Shown here: one piece after another, positions 1 to 5,190 of the stretch
Layout: each line of letters opens with the position of its first letter
Position numbering within the stretch: the first letter of the stretch is position 1
Assembly (NCBI GenBank): GCA_964385195.1
Contig: CAYLOC010000204.1
Span: 1-5,221, forward strand
Direction of reading: 5' to 3'
Length of the DNA: 5,221 nucleotides
Source of the DNA: CAYLOC01 sp964385195
GTDB taxonomy: Bacteria; Actinomycetota; Actinomycetes; Propionibacteriales; Nocardioidaceae
Program-made: the position numbers and the translations under genes
The notes under the pieces: model-generated
Told to the model about the DNA's origin: nothing
What the model saw: only the letters and a program-made list of their open reading frames with translations
Databases searched by the model: none

Positions 1-976
1 CGGCGAAGGACTCGTTCAGCCACAGGTCGTCCCACCAGCGCATGGTGACCAGGTCGCCGAACCACATGTGCGCCATCTCGTGCAGGATCGTGTTCGCGCG
101 CGCCTCGTAGGCGGCGAGGGTCTGGCGGCTGCGGTAGATGTACTCGTCGCGGAACGTGACCGCGCCGGCGTTCTCCATCGCGCCCATGTTGTACTCGGGC
201 ACGAACAACTGGTCGTACTTCCCGAACGGGTAGGCCATGTCGAACGCGTCCTCGAAGAACGCGAAACCCTGCTTGGTGACCTCGAAGATGTCGTCGGCGT
301 CGAGGTGCTCACGCAGCGACTGCCGTACGAAGATCCGGAGCGGAACGTCCCCCCGGGACCCGTGGTAGGTGTCGTGGACGGCGGCGTACTCCCCGGCGAT
401 CAGGGCGGTGATGTAGGTCGAGACCGGTTTGGTCTCCGCGAAGTGCCAGACCGAGACGCCGTCCCGGACCGGCTCCGGCTCCGGGGTGGGGCTGTTGGAA
501 ACGACCTGCCAGTGCGCCGGCGCGGTGATGTGGAAAGCGAAGACGGCCTTGAGGTCGGGCTGTTCGAACGTGGTGAACACCCGGCGCGCGTCGGGCACCT
601 CGAACTGGGTGTAGAGGTACACGCGGTCATCGGCGGGGTCGACGAAACGGTGCAGGCCCTCACCGCTGTGGCTGTAGGGGCAGTCGGCGACAACTCGCAG
701 CTCGTTGTCGGACTGCAGGCCGGACAGCGCGATCCGGCTGTCGGCGTACGCCGAGGGATCCAGGTCCTGACCGTTCAGCGTGATCGTGCGCACCGATGCC
801 CCGACCAGGTCGGCGAACGTGCTCGCTCCGGGCTCGGAGCAGGAGAACCGGATGCGGGTCTCGGACGCGAACGACTGCTCGGAGGTGGTGAGGTCGAGTG
901 CGATGTCGTAGCTGTGCACGGTGAGGAGCCGGCTACGCGTGGCAGCCTCATCCCGGGTGAGGTTCATTCCTGGCAT
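1..976 (-). CDS. pepN: Aminopeptidase N (M1 zinc metallopeptidase), N-terminal part, truncated by window edge
   Basis: Cytoplasmic M1-family aminopeptidase that removes N-terminal residues from peptides. The window holds the first 325 residues of a protein usually about 850 long; the rest lies beyond base 1, so the gene is cut by the window edge, not broken. Seen in translation: the N-terminal beta domain (about 1-190), a T-Q-F-E segment at 123-126 whose Gln and Glu match the substrate-binding pair of E. coli PepN, the GAMEN exopeptidase motif at residues 265-269 (bases 170-184), and the zinc site HEMAH at 299-303 (bases 68-82) followed by the third ligand Glu322 in WLNES, giving HEXXH-X18-E. 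All catalytic residues expected in this part are present. The start at 976 is preferred over an in-frame ATG at 967 because AAAGGA (984-989 on the plus strand) lies 7 nt upstream. It is divergent from the DsbA-like gene, as in the M. tuberculosis Rv2467/Rv2466c pair. Confidence 0.96.
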   Translation of the reverse strand, partial: MPGMNLTRDEAATRSRLLTVHSYDIALDLTTSEQSFASETRIRFSCSEPGASTFADLVGASVRTITLNGQDLDPSAYADSRIALSGLQSDNELRVVADCPYSHSGEGLHRFVDPADDRVYLYTQFEVPDARRVFTTFEQPDLKAVFAFHITAPAHWQVVSNSPTPEPEPVRDGVSVWHFAETKPVSTYITALIAGEYAAVHDTYHGSRGDVPLRIFVRQSLREHLDADDIFEVTKQGFAFFEDAFDMAYPFGKYDQLFVPEYNMGAMENAGAVTFRDEYIYRSRQTLAAYEARANTILHEMAHMWFGDLVTMRWWDDLWLNESFA

Positions 977-996
977 AAGCCCATCCTTTCACGGCC

Positions 997-1024
997 AGCA
1001 GAGCCCTCCACAACGAGCAGAGCC
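997..1024. repeat. Short direct repeat AGCAGAGCC in the divergent intergenic region
   Basis: AGCAGAGCC occurs at 997-1005 and again at 1016-1024, 19 bp apart start to start. The core AGCAGAG recurs at 1076-1082. The copies sit between the divergent pepN and DsbA-like genes, where a regulator could bind. They are short and may be chance in this composition, so a regulatory role is only a possibility. Confidence 0.25.
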
Positions 1025-1029
1025 ACGGT

Positions 1030-1057
1030 GGGAATGTTTCCCCAGCATTGACACTTG
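1030..1057 (+). promoter_or_regulatory. Candidate SigH/SigR-type (ECF sigma factor) promoter for the DsbA-like gene
   Basis: GGGAAT at 1030-1035 is an exact match to the -35 element of actinobacterial SigH/SigR promoters (GGGAAT or GGAAT, about 18 nt, then GTT). At 18 nt spacing the sequence is CTTG (1054-1057), which matches the GTT element only partly. Transcription would start near 1063-1066, leaving a leader of about 50 nt before the ATG at 1118. The M. tuberculosis homologue Rv2466c belongs to the SigH thiol-stress regulon, which supports the idea. GGGAAT is also the left half of a small inverted repeat, GGGAA-TGT-TTCCC (1030-1042). A TTGACA at 1048-1053 resembles a housekeeping -35 box, but no TANNNT follows at the right distance. 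Confidence 0.35.
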
Positions 1058-1117
1058 TGCTGAGAGGGGGGCGCGAGCAGAGACGAGAATACGGCAGAGA
1101 GGACAGACACCGACACC

Positions 1118-1726
1118 ATGAGCACCCAACATGCTACCGTCGCCGACTTCTGGTTCGACCCGCTCTGCCCATGGGCGTGGCTGTCCTCGCGCTGGATGAA
1201 GGAGGTGGAGCAGGTCCGCCCCGTCCGGACCGAGTTCCACGTGATGAGCCTGGCGTACCTCAACCAGGAGAAAGACATCCCGGACGACTACCGCAAGAAG
1301 CTCGCCTGGGGCCCGGTGCGGGTGTGCGCGGCGGCCGCCGAGCAGTACGGCGAGCAGGTGCTGGATCGGCTCTACACCGAGCTCGGGACCCGATTCCACA
1401 ACCAGGCCAAGGAGAAGGACCGCGCCACCATCGAGGAGGCGGTCATCGCCGCCGACCTCCCCGCGAAGCTGGTCGACGCCATCGACACCGACGAGTACGA
1501 CGACGCGATCCGCAAGTCCCACCACCGCGGCATGGACCAGGTAGGCATGGACGTCGGTACCCCGGTGATCTCCGTCGAGGGGACCGCCTTCTTCGGCCCG
1601 GTCGTCACCCCTGCACCGCGCGGCGAGGCCGCCGGCCGGCTGTGGGACGGCGTACGGCTGGTAGCCGGCACCGAAGGGTTCTACGAGCTCAAGCGCACCC
1701 GGGACACCCGGCCCTCCTTCGACTGA
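1118..1726 (+). CDS. DsbA-fold thiol oxidoreductase, Rv2466c-type mycothiol-dependent nitroreductase family, with CPWA active site
   Basis: The 202-residue protein closely resembles M. tuberculosis Rv2466c, a cytoplasmic DsbA/thioredoxin-fold enzyme that uses mycothiol and can reduce nitro compounds. Shared blocks are FWFDPLCPW near the N-terminus (11-19), FHVMSLA (40-46), WGPVRV (64-69), RKSHH.GMD..G.DVGTP (132-149) and AFFGPV (157-162). Pro149 after Thr148 is the expected cis-proline of the thioredoxin fold, and residues about 60-130 form the helical insert. The end LKRTR...FD also fits. There is no signal peptide. The odd point is the active site: residues 17-20 are C-P-W-A, so the resolving cysteine (Cys22 in Rv2466c) is Ala20 (codon GCG, 1175-1177). 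The only other cysteine is Cys70. That implies monothiol chemistry or altered function, which is an inference. No alternative start competes with the ATG at 1118; a purine-rich GAGAGGA at 1097-1103 is somewhat distant at 14 nt. The stop is followed directly by a strong hairpin. Confidence 0.9.
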   Translation: MSTQHATVADFWFDPLCPWAWLSSRWMKEVEQVRPVRTEFHVMSLAYLNQEKDIPDDYRKKLAWGPVRVCAAAAEQYGEQVLDRLYTELGTRFHNQAKEKDRATIEEAVIAADLPAKLVDAIDTDEYDDAIRKSHHRGMDQVGMDVGTPVISVEGTAFFGPVVTPAPRGEAAGRLWDGVRLVAGTEGFYELKRTRDTRPSFD

Positions 1727-1727
1727 G

Positions 1728-1771
1728 TTGTCAGAAGCTGAGCACCGCAGAGCGTGCTCAGCTTCTGACAA
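1728..1771 (+). terminator. Perfect 18-bp inverted repeat, likely intrinsic terminator
   Basis: Arms at 1728-1745 and 1754-1771 are exactly complementary over 18 bp around an 8-nt loop (1746-1753). The hairpin begins 1 nt after the TGA of the DsbA-like gene and ends 21 nt before rpiB. There is no T-tract after it, which is common for actinobacterial terminators. GACT at 1721-1724 could also pair with AGTC at 1771-1774 if three bases bulge. As nothing on the minus strand approaches from the right, it most likely ends the plus-strand transcript or shields mRNA 3' ends. The exact symmetry would also suit a dispersed genomic repeat. Confidence 0.75.
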
Positions 1772-1779
1772 GTCGGGGA

Positions 1780-1785
1780 TAGGGT
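1780..1785 (+). promoter_or_regulatory. Candidate -10 element (TAGGGT) for leaderless rpiB transcript
   Basis: TAGGGT fits the actinobacterial -10 pattern TANNNT and ends 7 nt before the rpiB ATG, the spacing typical of leaderless transcripts in this phylum. No convincing -35 box is seen. AGGG at 1781-1784 could instead serve as a weak ribosome binding site 8 nt from the ATG. If the hairpin just upstream terminates transcription, rpiB needs a promoter here. Confidence 0.35.
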
Positions 1786-1792
1786 AGCGGTC

Positions 1793-2263
1793 ATGCGCGT
1801 CCACCTCGGATCCGACCACGCCGGGCTGGAGCTGAAGGCCCATCTCACGACGTGGCTGGCGGAGCACGGTTACGAGCCGGTCGACCACGGGGCGACCGAG
1901 TACGTGCCCGACGACGACTACCCGCCGTACTGCTTGGACGTGGGGGAGTCAGTCGTCGCCGAGCCCGGAAGCCTCGGGGTGGTCATCGGGGGGTCCGGCA
2001 ACGGTGAGCAGATCGCGGCCAACAAGGTGACCGGGGTGCGGGCGGCACTGGCCTGGTCCGTCGAGACGGCCCGGCTCGCCCGGGAGCACAACGACGCGAA
2101 CGTGGTCTCCATCGGTGCCCGTATGCACACCCAGGACACCGCGACCGGGTTCGTGGAGACGTTCGTGCAGACCGGCTTCAGCGGCGCGGACCGGCACACG
2201 CGACGGATCCGGATGCTGGCCGACTACGAGGCACGCCGAGACCGGGATCGGCCCCATGCCTGA
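1793..2263 (+). CDS. rpiB: Ribose-5-phosphate isomerase B
   Basis: Interconverts ribose 5-phosphate and ribulose 5-phosphate in the non-oxidative pentose phosphate pathway, in the cytoplasm. The 156-residue protein has the usual RpiB/LacAB length and order: GSDHAG at 6-11 (Asp8 and His9 in the active site), the phosphate and anion-hole loop GGSGNGE at 66-72, IAANKV at 74-79, EHNDANV at 98-104 and the phosphate-binding RHTRRI region at 134-139. The catalytic base appears to be Glu72, as with Glu75 in the M. tuberculosis enzyme; the position of the catalytic cysteine of E. coli RpiB (Cys66) is Gly67 here. That marks the actinobacterial subtype. The last 8 nt overlap the start of the downstream glycosylase gene, so the two are probably co-transcribed and translationally coupled. 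Start choice: ATG 1793 gives MRVHLGSDHAG, the standard RpiB N-terminus. Confidence 0.96.
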   Translation: MRVHLGSDHAGLELKAHLTTWLAEHGYEPVDHGATEYVPDDDYPPYCLDVGESVVAEPGSLGVVIGGSGNGEQIAANKVTGVRAALAWSVETARLAREHNDANVVSIGARMHTQDTATGFVETFVQTGFSGADRHTRRIRMLADYEARRDRDRPHA

Positions 2264-3068
2264 GGGGCACACGCTGTTCCGGCTGGCGCGGGACCTCGAC
2301 AGCGCGTTCGGCGGCCGGAAGGTCCGCGTGAGCAGTCCCCAGGGCCGGTTCGCGCAGGAGTCCGCCGACGTCGACGGTCACGTGCTGGAGACCGGGCACT
2401 CCGCCGGCAAACACCTGTTCCTCAGCTTCGACAACGACCTGGTGATCCACGTCCACCTGGGACTGATCGGAGCGTTCACGCTCGCGCCCACGCCCGCCCC
2501 CGAGCCAGTCGGCGCCGTGCGGCTCCGGATCGAGGACGACGACTCCTACGCCGACCTGCGCGGAGCCACGACCTGCGCGCTGGTGACTCCCACGCAGGTG
2601 GCCGAGATCGTCGGGCGGCTGGGCGCGGACCCGCTCCGGGACGACGCGGACGAGCAGGCCGCGTTCACCCGCATCCACCGCAGTTCCCGCTCGATCGCCG
2701 CACTCTTGCTGGACCAGTCGGTGGTGGCAGGGGTCGGCAACGTGTTTCGCGCCGAGGTGCTGTTCCGCGCCCGCCTGCATCCGCTGACGCCCGGAACCCG
2801 GGTGACCCGGCGCCGCTGGAACGGTATCTGGGCGGATCTGGTGGAGTTGATGGCGTACGGCGTGCGGACCGGGAGGATCGACACCGTCCGGCCGGAGCAC
2901 GAGCCGGAGGCGATGGGTCGCGAACCACGGGTGGACGACCATGGCGGGGAGGTCTACGTCTACCGCCGGTCCGGACAGGCCTGTCACGTCTGTGGTTCCC
3001 GAATCCAGACGAAGGTGTTGGAGGGACGGAACCTGTTCTGGTGCCCACGCTGCCAGCGAAGACGATGA
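2256..3068 (+). CDS. nei: Fpg/Nei-family DNA glycosylase/AP lyase (endonuclease VIII-like)
   Basis: Base-excision repair enzyme that removes oxidised bases and cleaves the abasic strand. It has 270 residues, normal for the family. After loss of Met1 the mature N-terminus is Pro2-Glu3-Gly-His: Pro2 is the Schiff-base nucleophile and Glu3 the catalytic acid. Lys52 in AGKHLF is the conserved lysine of the N-terminal beta domain. VVAGVGNVFRAEVLF (157-170) is the helix-two-turn-helix region with Asn162. The C-terminal zinc finger is complete: Cys243-X2-Cys246-X16-Cys263-X2-Cys266, with Arg258 in the finger loop. The PEGHT start and GNVFRAE, in place of the Fpg-type PELPEVE and GNIYADE, point to the Nei branch. 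By synteny it matches M. tuberculosis Rv2464c (nei1). The reading frame stays open upstream to 2115, but the ATG at 2256 is required for the catalytic Pro2. It overlaps rpiB by 8 nt, and no strong ribosome binding site is seen, consistent with coupling. Confidence 0.95.
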   Translation: MPEGHTLFRLARDLDSAFGGRKVRVSSPQGRFAQESADVDGHVLETGHSAGKHLFLSFDNDLVIHVHLGLIGAFTLAPTPAPEPVGAVRLRIEDDDSYADLRGATTCALVTPTQVAEIVGRLGADPLRDDADEQAAFTRIHRSSRSIAALLLDQSVVAGVGNVFRAEVLFRARLHPLTPGTRVTRRRWNGIWADLVELMAYGVRTGRIDTVRPEHEPEAMGREPRVDDHGGEVYVYRRSGQACHVCGSRIQTKVLEGRNLFWCPRCQRRR

Positions 3069-3124
3069 GCGGACGCGCAAGCAGAACCTTTCTTCGATTT
3101 CACCCCAATTCGCGGGGAGGGCAC

Positions 3125-3130
3125 TACGCT
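3125..3130 (+). promoter_or_regulatory. Candidate -10 element (TACGCT) for the phosphatase gene
   Basis: TACGCT fits TANNNT and ends 6 nt before the GTG at 3137, which would give a nearly leaderless transcript. A purine-rich GGGGAGGG (3114-3121) lies 15 nt before that GTG, too far for a standard ribosome binding site. No clear -35 box is seen. A small stem CCCC/GGGG (3103-3106 with 3114-3117) lies just upstream. Read-through from nei is also possible. Confidence 0.3.
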
Positions 3131-3136
3131 CAACGT

Positions 3137-4252
3137 GTGTCTGCCCCGCCTCTCCGTCGCTCCCGCACCCGAACGGCGTGGCGGATCCTGCATCGGCGGT
3201 GGGTCAGCCCGATGCTCCGCTTCCGCGAACACGAGGTGCGTTGGCTGGGCATCCTGGTGGTGCTCACCCTGGCGATGCTGACGATGTCGCTGCTGATTCC
3301 TGAGCGCTGGCCGCTCACTGCTTACATCGTGCCCTCGCTGCTGGCAATGAACGTGTTGGCGCTGGATCGGATGTTCGCCCTCCAGGCGGTCGTGCTGGCC
3401 AGCATGATCACGACCATGACGGTCATCGCGATGGACGCCCTGAGGTGGGGGGCGTTCGGGGTGATCCTCTGCGTCGGGGTCGGGGTGCTCGCCAACGCCG
3501 CGAACCGGTCTCGGCTCGGCGTGGCGCTGCTTCGTGGCGAGTCGATGCTGGTCGACCTCCGTGACCGGCTGGCCAGCCAGAGCCAGCTGCCGGTGCTACC
3601 CGAGGGCTGGCGTGCGGAGGTCGTTCTGCGCTCCGCAGGCGGTGCCTCCTTCGCCGGGGACTTCGTCGTCGCGACCAAGGACCGCGGCGGGTCGTTGCTG
3701 GAGGTGGTCGTGGTCGACGTCTCCGGGAAGGGAGTGGGGGCCGGAACCCGCTCCCTCCAGCTGTCCGGTGCCTTCGGTGGCCTGTTGGGGTCGCTGCCGC
3801 CGGACGCCTTCCTGCCCGCCGCCAACGAGTACCTGCTCCGGCAGGAGTGGAGCGAAGGGTTCGCCACCGCTATCCACCTCGCGCTGGATCTCTCGTCCGG
3901 TCGTATGGAGGTACGCACCGCCGGCCACCCGCCCGCCGTACAGCTCCACGCCGGGTCGGGTCGGTGGGAGGTGCTGTGGACCGAGGGGCCGGTGCTCGGC
4001 GTGGTCGAGCCGGGGAGGTACCACTGCCACTGCGGTCAGATGCTGCCCGGTGACGTCTTGATGCTCTACACCGACGGCCTGGTGGAGACCCGGGAGCGGG
4101 ACATCTCCACCGGTATCGACAAGTTGCTGGGGCAGGCCGAGCGGCTGACCGGGATGGGCTTCGAGCGGGGCGCGGAGAAACTGGTCGCCAGCGTGGAGAA
4201 CGACCGGGACGACCGAGCCCTGCTCCTGCTCCACCGTCGCGACGGTCGCTAA
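3137..4252 (+). CDS. Membrane-anchored PP2C/SpoIIE-type serine/threonine phosphatase
   Basis: With the GTG start at 3137 the protein has 371 residues. A basic N-terminal stretch (1-35) precedes four likely membrane helices at about 37-54, 58-76, 80-99 and 104-121. A short linker with a helical segment (SMLVDLRDRLASQSQLP, 136-152) joins the SpoIIE/RsbU-like PP2C domain, about 155-368. Metal-site motifs are visible: AGD at 173-175 (Asp175), VVDVSGKGVGAG at 192-203 (Asp194), TAGHPPAV at 261-268, LYTDGLVE at 310-317 (Asp313) and DRDDRALLLL at 356-365 (Asp359). The catalytic centre therefore looks intact. Related enzymes dephosphorylate STAS anti-anti-sigma factors in partner-switching pathways; that substrate is inferred, and no STAS protein or anti-sigma kinase lies in the window. 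The start is uncertain: an in-frame ATG at 3041 would overlap nei by 28 nt and add 32 residues, while ATG 3212 would still keep all helices. The gene ends head-to-head with the AIM24 gene. Confidence 0.88.
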   Translation: MSAPPLRRSRTRTAWRILHRRWVSPMLRFREHEVRWLGILVVLTLAMLTMSLLIPERWPLTAYIVPSLLAMNVLALDRMFALQAVVLASMITTMTVIAMDALRWGAFGVILCVGVGVLANAANRSRLGVALLRGESMLVDLRDRLASQSQLPVLPEGWRAEVVLRSAGGASFAGDFVVATKDRGGSLLEVVVVDVSGKGVGAGTRSLQLSGAFGGLLGSLPPDAFLPAANEYLLRQEWSEGFATAIHLALDLSSGRMEVRTAGHPPAVQLHAGSGRWEVLWTEGPVLGVVEPGRYHCHCGQMLPGDVLMLYTDGLVETRERDISTGIDKLLGQAERLTGMGFERGAEKLVASVENDRDDRALLLLHRRDGR

Positions 4253-5001
4253 CCCCTCAGGAACTTGCCGAGGCCGCCGAGTGGGCTGGACTCCTGCTGT
4301 TGCTCCCCGGACTGCTGGCGCTGGCCGCCGTACCGCATGTTCTCGGCCGGTTGCACGACCACCATGCCCTCGCCGCTGAATGCGAGCTGTCCCGCTTCCC
4401 CGGAGCCCCGTCCGATCAGGTCCTTGAACGTCATCGAGGACTGGTAGGACAACGACAGGCCTGCGGACCAGCACACGACCGCGTCCGGGTCGGCGTACGT
4501 CGGTGTGGTCCCCACGTCGAGGGCCACCGGTGACCCGTGGGTGGCGACCGCGACCTGACCGCTGCCGGACAGGGTGGTGTTGAACAGGCCGCCGGAGACG
4601 ACGCCGGAGGAGCGGATCAGCTCGATGTCCCACTGCAGATCCGCGGAGAACGCCAGGATGTTCATGCCGTTCACCGACAGCTTGTCGCCCTCGAGCTCGA
4701 TGATGTGTACGTCGGAGGCCATGTCGGCGAAGAAGACCTCGCCGTCACCGGAGACCCGCATGAGGTCCAGTCCCTCACCCGTCAACGCCTTCTTGACGAA
4801 CTTCTTCAGGCCCGCCGCGTCGAAGCTGACCCCTTCGTGCTCGAAGTGGGCGTTGCCCTGGTAGGCGACCATCGCGCCCTGCCTCGCCAGCAGGTCACCA
4901 CTGCTCAGCGTCGCCTTCACCATCTTCGAGTTCTGTTTCGCCAACAGGTGCTGGCTGTCGATCTCCGCAGCCTCCTGGTTGAACAAGTCGCTGTGCAGCA
5001 T
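4249..5001 (-). CDS. AIM24-family protein (formerly DUF124)
   Basis: The 250-residue protein resembles bacterial AIM24 proteins, a beta-rich family named after a yeast mitochondrial protein and without a settled biochemical role in bacteria. The typical pattern is visible: a short N-terminal part, LLARQGAMVAYQGNAHFE (37-54), then glycine-turned beta strands including LMRVSGDGEVFFAD (80-93), IIELEGDKLSVNGMNILAFSADLQWDI, a long GLF.TTLSGSGQVAVATHGSP segment (138-158) and LAFSGEGMVVVQP (206-218). No signal peptide or membrane helix is seen. The C-terminus is a Gln/Ser-rich tail (228-239) followed by a glycine-rich, probably amphipathic end, PLGGLGKFLRG (240-250). The start at 5001 is supported by GGGGAGGG (5006-5013 on the plus strand) about 5 nt upstream. 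The frame remains open up to 5211, but that extension would run through the tRNA gene. The stop codon overlaps that of the convergent phosphatase gene. Confidence 0.9.
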   Translation of the reverse strand: MLHSDLFNQEAAEIDSQHLLAKQNSKMVKATLSSGDLLARQGAMVAYQGNAHFEHEGVSFDAAGLKKFVKKALTGEGLDLMRVSGDGEVFFADMASDVHIIELEGDKLSVNGMNILAFSADLQWDIELIRSSGVVSGGLFNTTLSGSGQVAVATHGSPVALDVGTTPTYADPDAVVCWSAGLSLSYQSSMTFKDLIGRGSGEAGQLAFSGEGMVVVQPAENMRYGGQRQQSGEQQQESSPLGGLGKFLRG

Positions 5002-5037
5002 GGTGCCCTCCCCGGTTTCGTATCCGTCGGTTCCGGG

Positions 5038-5043
5038 ACCGTA
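5038..5043 (-). promoter_or_regulatory. Possible -10 element (TACGGT) for the AIM24 gene
   Basis: On the minus strand TACGGT matches TANNNT. Transcription would start near 5031, giving a leader of about 30 nt before the ATG at 5001. The -35 region is not convincing, so this is a weak candidate. Confidence 0.25.
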
Positions 5044-5050
5044 GCACGGC

Positions 5051-5085
5051 AACAGCTCAGGGATCCGGAGAATGCGGATGCTGTT
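5051..5085 (-). other. Bulged hairpin between tRNA-Gly and the AIM24 gene
   Basis: AACAGC (5051-5056) pairs with GCTGTT (5080-5085), and ATCCG (5063-5067) pairs with CGGAT (5075-5079) around a 7-nt loop. The right arm is continuous over 11 nt, while the left arm is interrupted by a 6-nt bulge, TCAGGG. TCAGGGA recurs as a direct repeat at 5057-5063 and 5085-5091. It lies between the tRNA 3' end and the AIM24 start, so it could be part of the tRNA terminator or an operator-like structure near the AIM24 promoter. Confidence 0.35.
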
Positions 5086-5091
5086 CAGGGA

Positions 5092-5108
5092 GGAGGACCA
5101 CGACCTCC
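5092..5108 (-). terminator. Short hairpin after tRNA-Gly, possible terminator
   Basis: GGAGG (5092-5096) and CCTCC (5104-5108) form a 5-bp stem around a 7-nt loop, starting 8 nt after the tRNA CCA end on the minus strand. It is short and has no T-tract. With the larger hairpin next to it, it may end the tRNA transcript, but read-through into the AIM24 gene cannot be excluded. Confidence 0.3.
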
Positions 5109-5116
5109 GTTGGGTG

Positions 5117-5190
5117 TGGAGCGGGTGACGGGAATCGAACCCGCATGACCAGCTTGGAAGGCTGGGGCTCTGCCATTGAGCTACACCCGC
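5117..5190 (-). tRNA. tRNA-Gly, anticodon UCC (reads GGA and probably GGG), CCA encoded
   Basis: The cloverleaf is complete on the minus strand. The acceptor stem GCGGGTG (5190-5184) pairs with CACCCGC (5127-5121), then comes discriminator U (5120) and an encoded CCA (5119-5117). The D arm GCTC-AATGGCA-GAGC, the anticodon stem CCAGC/GCTGG with loop CTTCCAA, and the T arm GCGGG-TTCGATT-CCCGT are all intact, with a 4-nt variable loop. The anticodon is TCC (5158-5156), which reads glycine codon GGA. U73 is usual for bacterial tRNA-Gly. The gene lies 115 nt upstream of the AIM24 gene on the same strand. Confidence 0.97.

Noticed and set aside
68..1051. Long plus-strand open frame opposite pepN
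   Set aside because: It is antisense to a clear M1 aminopeptidase with intact motifs; long shadow frames are normal at this GC content and the translation shows no family features.
1048..1053. TTGACA as a housekeeping -35 box for the DsbA-like gene
   Set aside because: No TANNNT lies 16-19 nt downstream, so only the -35 half matches.
2115..2255. Longer start for the Nei-type glycosylase inside rpiB
   Set aside because: The enzyme needs Pro at position 2 as nucleophile, which only the ATG at 2256 provides.
2178..3080. Long minus-strand open frame opposite nei
   Set aside because: Shadow of a gene with a complete set of Fpg/Nei motifs; its own translation looks low in complexity and unlike any family I know.
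3103..3117. CCCC/GGGG stem after nei as a terminator
   Set aside because: Only 4 bp with a 7-nt loop and no T-tract; too weak to call.
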